Positions 40,401-52,400 of a stretch of 64,000 nucleotides of DNA are shown in pieces. The notes under the pieces were generated by a model that made no database searches, was not told the DNA's origin, and was given only the letters and a program-made list of their open reading frames with translations. Location: NCBI RefSeq assembly GCF_041146395.1, contig NC_090984.1:81851114-81915113 (forward strand). Direction: 5' to 3'. Position 1 is the first letter of the stretch; every line of letters starts with the position of its first letter. This DNA is from Eulemur rufifrons (Eukaryota; Chordata; Mammalia; Primates; Lemuridae). The position numbers and the translations under genes are program-made.

Positions 40401-43400
40401 CAGCTAGATAAGCCTCCTGCCTTTCAAGCTAAACATGAAAAATAAAAAAAGGTACAATCTCTTTTTGAAAAAAATGTCAGTCCAGAAGTAATTTTTAAAA
40501 TGGAAATTATCTTATTTTAAAAAAAAGTGTCACCAAGAGATAAAATAATTGAATTAGTACCTACTTTTATTGTAGGACAAAGTCTTAACCTCTAGCCTAA
40601 GACTAACATCCCTAACATTGTTCTTAATTTATTTGCACACAGATTAAACAGCATTGTGATAAAAGAGACACTTTCTACAGCGCCACCATAATGTGTCAGC
40701 CAGCTAACACTTTAGCCAGCTCTTCCTGGACTTTCTGGCTTCCCAGTAGCAACCTGTTTGGTAGCAATGAATTATCTCCTGAAATTCAGTACTATTGTTT
40801 TAAACCATAGTTTTCCTTTTCAGCAGAAGTTTTACTTTTTTTTGCAGCCTGTGTATGTTCCTAGATAAATTTCTTGACTTAATTTTTTTAGAGTCACATG
40901 GATGCTTTTATCATTTAACTAAGAAAACTTTGAGTTCTATTACTACAAAACTAAACTTAGCCATGTTCTGATTTGCTCAATATAAAAAAATTACCTGTTT
41001 TATATCACTATGGTTCCATTTATATGAAGTCCAGAAACAAGCATCCCTAACCTATAGTGACAGAGGGTACTAAAAGTGGTTCCCTTGGGGTTACCAACTG
41101 GAGGGAACACAAGAGAGCCAGCTGGGTGCTGGAGATGTTCTATATTTTGATCTAAGTGATGGTTACACAAACATGCAGATATATAAACTGTATATATTTA
41201 TGTATACATACATATACACATAAAAATAATCAAGTTATAGACTTAAAATTTGTGTGCTTTACTGTAAATAACTTACACTTCAATAAAGAAAAAAATTACC
41301 TTGTCACCAGCATTCTGAAGTTTCTTATGTAAAGACATCACTTCTTGTTTTAACGCCTCCTTTTCCTGCTGAGTCACTCGTAGGTCAGATTTAATCTGGG
41401 ACATCTGCAGGTTTACCTTCTGCAGGGTATCTTCTAAATGCTGAACCTGCATCATGAGAACAATCTTACACCTCTACACAAACCCTTGTGGTCTCACCTC
41501 TAGCATGTCCAAGAATGAATGAATAAGGACAAAAGAACTCCAAGGTCTCTTCTGTTTCTATTTCTATACCAAACTTTCTTTTCAGTAGCTCTGTGGAAAC
41601 CCAGGATATTATGTACATTTATACGGTGCTAAATTTTATTTAGGACAATGACAAACTATGCCTGGAGCAAGGTATTACTGATATTGTCAGTGATCTCTTA
41701 CAGAACCAATGAGTGCCAACTGGCATCACAAAAGATGGTGTCACTGAATTTTGTAGAAATTATGTTTTATCCTGTGGTGGTGGATTATAAAAGGCCTTTT
41801 AGTTAAACAAAACTATATACTTATAGAATCCTACTGTACACTAATAGCTCATAAATTTCAATTAAAAAAATTTAAATTTATAAAAGGAACAATGATTGGG
41901 ATCTTTAACTATAGTAGGGCTTGAACCTGCCTTAGAAGTCCTATTTCTAAATTAGGAATAAGCACTCATTTTTATATACTATTCTCAAGCTTTCATAAGT
42001 AATCTCATTAATGAACGAGAAATAGTATTTATTTTACCATACTATAAATATATGTCAAATGTTGGTCAAATTGTATCATTCTGAGCCCTCTCAGGCCACT
42101 TCCACCTGAAACATTCTTTCCACCGGGATTTCTGTTACAAGATATAGGAGAATACTAACTGTGAAGATGAAACAAGAATTGTCCACATACCTTTTCCTGT
42201 GAAGCCACCAGCTGTGACTTTAAGCTCTCACTTTGGTGCTCCCAAGACTTCTGTTCCTGCTTCATTGTAGCAATTCTGTGCTCTAAAAGACTTGATTTTG
42301 CCAACTGTTTCAGGAAGAGAAAAGAGGTAAAAGGGCATTTTTGCAAACAAATCTAGCTTTAATTTATATGCATCCACTTATATTGTCAAGAACAAGTACC
42401 ATCTAATTATGTGGTGGAACAGGTCAAGGTAAAAAAAAAAAAAAAAAAAGTAGTACTTTTATGGACTCCCTGTTCTACCTCTATTTTTCTTTTTTGGGAT
42501 TTCCCATTTTTCTTTCTCACTGCCTCATATTTTGAGGGTAGGAGATGGCAGGCTGGAAAACAGTGAGAAATCTCAAGAGCAGACCATAGTAGGAAAATAT
42601 GGAATACCCATTAAGGCAGTGTTTTTGAATCTGCTAGAGAAAATACAATAGAAGAAAGAATGTCTATGAAATAGACCTCAGATTATTAAAAACAATATTT
42701 ATATTATATACAACAAACCATTGATGTATGTAAATAATTATAAGTAGCATTGTGATATATTAAAATGAGACAAATTTTATATTAGTGTATTTAGTAATTA
42801 TTAAACAACTAATTTAGACGCTGTCACAGTCATGGCTTCAGGAGATCTAGGGTCACATAGCGCCTGTGAAGATGCTGTTCAAGGAGACTTTGCAATAACA
42901 GGGGAGGCCCACGAGCCACTGTCTAGAGAGAAATGCTCATTATATGTGCACTATACGATGATGGTAAAGTCTTTTATTTTTATTACCTTATCCACACAGC
43001 TATTTAATTCTTCACGTAGAGCTTCCTTTTCTTTCAGCAATTTTTCGTTGTAGCTTAGAACACTAGAAATTTTTTGCTGGAAGTCAGAGAAATCAGGACC
43101 TCTGTGCAGCTGTAAGAGATAAACAAATGAGCCCCCCATCACATCTTATGGCTGTAAGTATAAAGCAGTATTTATAAACAGGGCATTTTCATGACAGCTG
43201 ATATTTGTTTATCTGTAGATATTTCAGAGGACATACAAACTCTAGCAGACTATAATAAACTTTAACAAAATGTTCACTGCTGGTTTCTCTCTGCTCCCCA
43301 ACTGACTGCTGAACTATCTGCTCAGACTCAACCACTCATTATTAAATAATGATCCTAGCTCCTGAAGGTAAAATGACATACTGCCATTCTGTCACCAATT

Positions 43401-46400
43401 TAACTTGTATGCATGTAGCTTATGACATTTTTCTCATGCTTTTTTAACCAGAAAAGTATTTTAGTCTCAGTTAAGACTTCCGAGTTGGCATGAGCCACAT
43501 ACAAGGTAACAACTACAAGGGCAAGTTTAAAGATAAAACTATTAGTTTTTCAGCATGTTCCATGTGCTCTTCCCTTCGGAAGAGGCCTAAGTTGACTTCC
43601 AGTAAGATGTTGCTGGTGTGGACACACACTGGCTGTTCCCTCTCTACTTTTATAAAATTAAGACAAACCAAAGACTACTTTTGTTCCTTTTCAGCATTTA
43701 TATTGGTATTATTGACATTTTGGGCCAGATAATGTCCCAGGGTAGGGGAGCAATCGTCACCCTCAACCCTGCTGAGGACAACTGCTTTAAAGAGACTGAT
43801 TGTTTCTTATACTTCTTAAATCCTTTCCCATGGTTTATAAGTTTTTAACTTTCTTCCATTTCATTATGATCTTATGGCCATCTTTCTACTTCCCACCTGA
43901 AGTTCTTTTACATTTAGCTTTGGGAATAATATGACAAAATAGACTTTAAGGGTTGAATCTTGTCTTCAGCTGGCAACAAATCTAGCATATGTCTTAAAGA
44001 TCTGTACAAGTCAGAAGGATGTAGGAAAATGTGTTTTAAAGTACCTGAGCATTGGTTTAATAAAGAACTTTCTCCTTTACCCATTGCCTTGCCTCCCCAC
44101 TCCCAAACACTCATAAAACTCAATACCATTTTTGGTGTCTACAGACTGGTGTGTAACTTCTGTTGATGCTATTTCTTTCTTTTTTTAGTGCAAAAGATAA
44201 TACACGTAAAAATGCTTTGTGAACTGCGAATCACGATATCATATGGAGTGGCACGTGCTTTCTCAGTCCGAGCTATAGGGCAGCAATGATGGGCTGACAC
44301 TAACCTACTCTTGGGATCCAAAAGAGTCCAGCTGCTGATGAAACAACTTCCTACCAAGGCAGACAGGACTCAGTGTTTTTCCATCTCGCTATTTAAACCA
44401 ACTCCTTTGGAAAAAAATATGTAATAAAAATGTGCTGAATGATGTCCTCATCATGTTATTTTTCTCCTAATTCTGCTCTTTTTCTTCTGTTCTCTGGCTT
44501 AGCAAAGTCACAAAGCACACATTTCCCATGCTACAGATTTGGAACCAACCATTAACATCTTAAAGGTTGAACAACAGACAGGCTTTCAAAAAGTAAAGGG
44601 AAAAAGGATGCCCATGTAATTAGGATAAACTTGGTAACAACAGCCTTAGAATACTTATACACCACAGAAAGGCGCTTTGAGTTTTAACTTCTGTTATGTT
44701 TATACAGGACAGACAGCTTCTCCAGTTATAGCAGAACAGATATATTAATACTTTGCATAGCAGTATTTGACTTGAAAAGGTTCTTATAAAGCACCCCTTG
44801 GGTACCAGTACTATACTAGGCATTATGAAAGACACAAATACCCTGAAAGAGTTTTATAATCCTATTAGGAAAGCAAGACTTATATGAGTCAATTAGAGAT
44901 CAATACAAACATAACACTAGATGGTACAGACTCAATGTTTCAGCATTCAGGGAAGGACGGCTTTATGCTTACAGGCTGGACAGATAAATGCAAGAAAGAG
45001 AATTTTATAATCTATAGGTACCATAATATTAACCTGATGGTGAAGCAAATAAAATAAAATGGAACTAAATTCTCTTACTATAAAAATTAGGATTCAGTTG
45101 AAATCTTCCTGAACATATTGAAAATTAATTAAGAATAAAATAGAACAATGTTTAGGACATAATGTTTAATGTGAGCTCTTTTTCATACTTAAAATTAAGC
45201 CCTTGTTTGAAACTTTGAAATAGGCTTCTAAAAGCCAAATTCATAAGTGAGACTGCATCCCATAAGGCAGAATTTACTCTTCTGCCTTAAATAGACGTCT
45301 CATACTTGATATGAGAAAAAGGCATAAAGGCACGGTGCGGTGGCCCACACCTGTAATTCCTAGCACTTTGGGAGGCCAAGGCAGGAGGATTGCTTGAGGT
45401 CTGGCATTCAAGACCACCCTGAGCAAGAGCGAAAACCCCATCTCTACAAAAAATTAGAAAAATCAGCTGGATGTGGTGGCACATGCCTGTAGTGCCGGCT
45501 ACTCAGGAGGCTGAAGCAGGAGGATCACTTGAGACCAGGAGTTTGAGGTTGCAGTGAGCTATGATGACACCACTGCACTCCAGCAAGGGCAACAGAGTGA
45601 GAGTCCGTCTCAAAAAAAGCAAAGAAAAAGGCATAAGAGGGACCAGCTTTACCTACGTCTCACCAATCAAGAGTGAACAGAATTATGAAAGTTATGAGCA
45701 AGAAAGTCACCCTCTTTTTAGATAAATTTATGTTACTTTATCACCTGGATGGGAGAAAGTAAAACAATGATTTTTTTTTAAATTGAAGTGGTTGGGATTC
45801 ATTTGTAGCAATAGAATTTTAAAGTCTACAACGTATATAAGTTACACATCTAGAAGAATTAGCAATAGGACCTTACAAACATGTTAAGCCCTCAACTTGA
45901 CCCAGCAATAAGCTAGTTGATGGGACTCAGTACAGAGGACAGCTGGTGGCTGCAAACACTAGACCATCGAGTACATACTGTTCTGTGAACCCCCCAAGCT
46001 GCACACAGCCTTACTTGTTTCATTTTCTCCAGTTCATCTTTGAGAAGGAGGTTTTCCTGTTCCACAATATGGGTTTGTATTTTAACTTCGGAAAGTTCCG
46101 CCTCCAGAGAAGACACTAAAGCGGAGGACTGAGAGAAAAATTAAAAAGTCAAATAACAGTCACATTCATTTAGGCTGGGGAACTTTACAAGGTCCACAAA
46201 AAAAGGGCGATATTAAGGAAATAATAATATAAATTCAGTGACACACTGTTTTGTGACCATTTTTTCTTACACTCAGCAGAACTCACCTCAGCAATCTTTT
46301 AAAAGACTTTCTGCTTAAATGGCATGAATATGATTTCTCAGGTAGTTTTTGCATGATTCTCCAATGTAAAGTTATTATCTTTCTCTTGGGGAAGATACTT

Positions 46401-49400
46401 TGGAACTATGCATAATCCTGTTCTCCTCAGACTTCTGCTTATTAATTTTAATATCTATCAATGCATTCTGTTTACAACTTATTACTAGGGTGTTTCCCTA
46501 ATGATGATTTTTTTTTTAATTTCCATATTTCTTTCTACATTAATTGGAATTCTGTAAGAAAGAGCTATTGTTTCTCCATTTATTCAATCAATTATTTATA
46601 GCAACATGGATTCACAGATATTTATTACATGTGTTTTATGATTACACTTATTTTATTCTATACCATCATTATTTATTTAAATTGTTCCAGCTTTCTCCAT
46701 TAGGAGCTCCTTCAGGTTGCGGGCCTGTATCCTTTTGACATGTCCCATCTTTCTTCTTTGAGTACATTTTTCCTTTTGGTACCATGAGATATTCCAGGCT
46801 CACCTTGTATTTGCTCTGCCCCAGCCCTGGAATTAATCATTTTTCCAAGGAACCCTAGTTCCTTTTATAGAAAAGTGGTGTTTAGAAACCAAGATCAGGA
46901 TATTCCATGCATAGACACACATCTGTATTTCTGTATCTATCTAGCTCTGTGTGTATACACATATACCATAAGTTTAAACTAATATTTCAGATCCCAATCC
47001 AACATCAGAGGGTTCATCTTAGCATTCCCTACTTTCTACTTGCAACTTCCTTCTCCACTGATGAGAAATGCCAGTTCTTATTGTCTAGCCTATATTTACT
47101 TATTCGTTCTAGTATACACAAAGTAGTTTCAGAATTACCTATACTCCTATGAGAATCACATTTACTGACTAGATTATTAAAGCATTTATACACAGTTCAT
47201 TTTCTCTTCAGCCTGGACAGTATCCAGTCAAGATACTAATTTTCAAATTACTTCTTTCTTTCTTCCCCAGTGTGGTTATATTATCCATTTATAATATAGT
47301 TTGTTTGTTTGTGTTTGTGTTCCCTATTTGTACCCCCCTCTTCCCACCATATTGATTGGTTTTACTCATGCACTTATTTTGGGAGTATAGGAAGAATATG
47401 TGAAACATGACTATGGTTCTAAGAGTCAGAGCTATACAAGAGATAAACTTGGAAAAGTGTCATCGCCTTCCTTATCCCTTTTACTACGTTCCTCTGTTTC
47501 ATATTTTTCACTCTTGCCTTCATTAGTTCTGGTTTTTATCATTCTTGCATTTCTTTTGCACAAATGGATAGACACGTGTACTTTCTAATGTTCCCTTCTT
47601 TCTTACATGCACAGAGGTGTACTACAGCTACTCTTTTGAGCTTTCTTTTTTCACTTAAAAAGTATATCCTGAAAAAAAAAAAAGTATATCCTGGAGATCA
47701 TTTCATATAAATAGGGATCTTTCTTTTTCTTTTTTAAAACAGCTGCATAGTAGTACTTCACAGTGTGAACGTACCCACCACATTTATTCACCCACTGTCC
47801 TATGCATGAGCACTAGGTTGTTTCCACTATTTTGCAATTACAAAGAATGCTTCAGTGACTAACCCTGTGCATATGAATTTCCATGCTGTTGGAGGCATAT
47901 CTTTAGGGTAGATTCTTACAAGTGAAATTGCTGGCGCAAAAGGTAAGTACATATGGAATTTTGTTAGGTATTGTCAAATTTACCTCCACAAAGATAGTAT
48001 CAGTTTGTATCTCCCCAGCAATGTATGAAAGTGTTTCCCCAAAGCCTTGCCAACAGAATATGTTCATATTTTTAAACTGTTACCAGTCTTACAGGTAACA
48101 AATTATATATCAGTGTTGTTTTAATTTGTGTTTCTCTAATTATGAGTGATTCTGAACATTTTTTTCATAGGTTTGAAGGCCTTTTTTTTTTTTTTTTGAT
48201 GAATTATTTGTTCATATGTTTTTCCCATTTTGCTATAGTAGGGATGTTAGCACTTCTCTCTGTGGTACATGTTGTAAATATTTTCTCCTAGTTTGTCCAT
48301 TGTCTTTTAACTTTGTTTATAGTATCTTTTTGACATATAAAGTTCTTTCAAAATATAATCAATTTTTTCTTTTATTGCCTCTGGTTTTTGAGTCATAGTT
48401 AGAAAGCCTTTCTTTTATACAACAGTTAAAGACAAATTAACCCATGTTTTCTTCTAGTACTTTTATAGTTTTATTTTTTATATTTAGGCTCCTAATCCAA
48501 TTGAAGCTTATCTTTGTGTCTAGTAGGAAATATGGATCTAATGTTAATGTTATCTATTTCCAAATGTCTACCTAGTTATCCAGGCACCATTTATTAAAAG
48601 GTCTATCTTTACCCCAGTGGTTTTTATGTACTAAGTTTCCATTTGTATTTAGGTCTAATTTTAGACTTTCTATTCCACTTACCTATTTGTCTATTCATGT
48701 GCCATTGTCACACTGTTTTAATTATTAAGGCTTTATGTATAAGAAATCTAACACAAGCATTTCTTCTATTTCTTGGGATTTCCCCCCAAAAAGCTATGGG
48801 GTGGCTACAGACATACCTGCACTTTACAGTGTTCCAGTTCTTCTTTCAGATGAGACTTTTCTTGCTCCCATTCCTTGAATGTACTACTTCCTGGCCCTTC
48901 TTCCCTCTGGCATAGCATTTCTCTCAGACGTTGATTAAGTTCTTGCAATTCTTCCTGATTTTGAGAGTTCTTTTGGCTAAGTTCTGTATTTTCTAAATCC
49001 AAATGTTGGTTTTTGATTTTTAATTCTGAAATCTAATTAAAATTGAAATAAGTTTTAAAATCTTGTTACCCTACTTGTGATAAAAAACAGATTTAGAGAT
49101 GTAATTGTTTTTTCCTTCTCTATATGGATAGTAAGTTTTAAAAATATATTTTCATAACAAATACTACGTACTCATTATTACAAATTCAGGCAATTCAGAA
49201 GTGGATGAAGAAGTGAGACACTCAGTTTAACCCCACTCCACAAAGGGCCCACTGTCCACAGCTGGATACGTATCCCTCCAGGTCATTCATTTCTATGCAT
49301 GTACAAAACCCGTATACACAGAGATTCTTTTTTTCTTCTTAGCAAAAAAATTGGATCATTTCATTTTTGAACAGCCTGCTTTTTTTCACTTATAACATCT

Positions 49401-52400
49401 TACTCTTATCTTTCCAAGTCAGTGTGTTCAGAAACCACCATATGCTCTATTTTTTTAGTGGCTGTAGGATATTCTATAATGCATTTATCCATTCCCACAT
49501 TGATAGACATATAGGTTATTTTTTTTTTAAATCATTTTATCTTTTAATTAGGAAGAAACAAAATGATCTTCTGGAAAATCCATTTACATATGGTAGCATT
49601 TTGTATTTAGGATTTTTTTTTAGAAATAGGGTTGCTGGGTTAGAAGGTCTGCACATACATTACCATTTTGATAGATAGCTCCCAAATGTCTTCCCTGCAG
49701 TGCTACCATCTTACAATCCTATCAATAATGTATGAGTACACTCGTTTCCTCATACCCTTTTTAACACTTGATGATATCAATCTTTACTTTTTGCTAATTC
49801 AATAGGTTAAAAAAAAAGAGACTCATTTAATTTGCACTTCCCTAATCACTAATGAGGCTAACCATCTTGTATATGTTGTATTCTTTTTTTTTTTTCCCGT
49901 GACTTGAACATTCATATCAATTGCCTACTTTTCAACTGGGTTTTGCCATTTATTTCTAACAGTCTGAAATATATTTTGGATGTTAACGCCTTGTCTATTC
50001 CAAGTACCAAAAATACTCTCTCTCAATAGTATGTCCTTGTCTTTGGATTGTTTCAGATAGATTCTAAAATGGCCTTCCCTTTTTACAACTGCATGTTGTA
50101 AGACTATGCAAATTGAGCATCGAATGGTACAAGCTATCTGAATAAATCATACTTCTGTGAAATCATATGCTGATTAACTGACATTCTATGTTGGTGAAAT
50201 TCTGTCCTTAACTTTGTCCTTTCAATAACTGTGAGGAGAATGGGAGGGCTAACATTAACTAAAACAACACAAGGGCTAGAGCTAGTATTTCATAGGTATG
50301 GTTTTAGAGATATCACCTCATTATCCCCACTGATTATAAAGCTTGTATGAAAAACTTAGGGTCTAAATGTTTATGGCAGCACCATTCACAATTGCAAAGA
50401 TGTGGAAACAACCCAATTGCCCATCAATATATGAGTGGCTTAATAAAATGTGGTATATGTACACCATGGAATACTACTCGACCATAAAAAACAGTGGTGA
50501 TCTAACACCTCTTATATTATCCTGGGCGGAGCTAGAGCCCATCCTTCGAAGTGAAGTATCACAAGAATGGAAAAACAAGCACCACATGTACTCGCCATCA
50601 AATTGGTACTAACTGGTCAACACTTAGGTGCTCACATGGAAGTAATATTCATCGGGTGCCGGGCAAGTGGGAGGGAGGTGGCGGGAATGGGAAAATTCAC
50701 AACAAATGGGTGTGGAGCATACTGTAAGGGGGATGAGCACGCTTGTAGCTGTGGCATGGGTGATGCAAGGGCATTATATGTAACCAAAATGCTTGTACCC
50801 CCATAATATTCTGAAATTAAAAAAGAAAATAAATAAATAAATTGGAAAAAAAAGGAAAGCCAGTCATTTTAACAACTTATCGAATGACTCATCTTTCTGT
50901 AATGATTAAAATGTTCCATCAGCATAAAAAAAGAAATAAAAAATAAAAATAAATCCTAATTATTAAAGCCCTGGGGGCGGGGGGGAACTTAGCATCTAGA
51001 CTAATATATTATTTCTCAAAAACAGGAACCTACTGTAGAGTTAGAATGAGGTGAGTTGCCATTTTCAAGCTCAGAATTTACAACCTTATCATCATTAGCT
51101 ACATGTTATTCTAGTAGCATATGCTGTAAATTTATAAATTTCAAATAAAAAAAGAAAATTTCATACTAAAGAAATATTGGGAAATATTAAGTATTTCTTT
51201 ACCTGTTTCTTTAAATTTTCAACCATCTTCTGAACTGCTGCTTTTTCTTGTTTTACAGTTTCTATTTTTTGCCTAAAGAAATGATGAAAATAAAATTGAA
51301 GAGTTAGGCTTTAAAAGTTGAAGTAAAATAGTTTTAGTCCTTGCAAAAATGTCTTAAGAAAATTTAAGTATATGTCTTACCACATTTCTTCCTGAGATCC
51401 ATTTAATTTCCCTAATTTCAGGTTAGAAATGCTATCTTCTTCATTTAAAGTAGTAATTTCATTTCTCAAAATAGAATTTTCCTCTTGAAGCTTTTCAGAT
51501 TCATATCTGAAGCACAGAGATTTTTAAAAAATAGTTACAACAAGGCAGTCATCTGGCATCTTTGGAAAATATTTTCTAGTAACTTCCAATAAGACGAGTA
51601 TTCCATGCCAGTTAAAAAGAGAAGTCTAAATTAGTAGTCTCTTAGTACTTGGAAATCAAATTATGACATATTGACGAATTTCTTTGGGGAAGTAAGAATT
51701 TCACTAAAAGACGTTAGGGAAGTGTAGCTAACAAACTTGAGCATGGCGACTCGAGACTCAATGCCCACTCTGGTTGTTGATTCCCCAATGGCAAGTACAC
51801 TGCTTTGAGAAACGACTTCATTTAATCTCAGTCTCAAGTCCTGCCTGCTCTGAATGGACACAAGCCACATCACTAAGCTATATTAGCTTTAGTTTTAGGG
51901 CCCTGGGTACCCAGAGAAAGAAAATTCACTACATAAATCAAAGGGCCCACTGAAATATGTACATTAATGTTTACTTCATGATTTTATTCATCTCATTATA
52001 TCCTGATTTTTAGAACTAAAAAATGGTCTGAAGTGAGAAGAGGAAAAACTACATCAAGAATTAAATAATTTTGTTTCGTAGCACTAAGATATTTCAGACA
52101 CAATATATTTTACAAGTTTTTTTTTTTTTTTTTGAAAAACCAAATTTGCTAGAAGACTATGCAATCGTATTTTATAAAGTGAAGTAAGGAGTGGTTCAAA
52201 TTAGTTCCACTTTTGTCTTTATTCTCCAACATATTTATTAGAATCTGGTAGCTTCTCAAACTTACATGTTCTAAGGTAAATTTCCATTGTCTATAGGCTA
52301 TCAGCATGTACTTCAAGTGATAAGTGTAAAACTATAAGCCACAAAACAACATTTTCTCTATATTACTATAAGAAGGTATTACTTATCTACCAAGTGAGTT

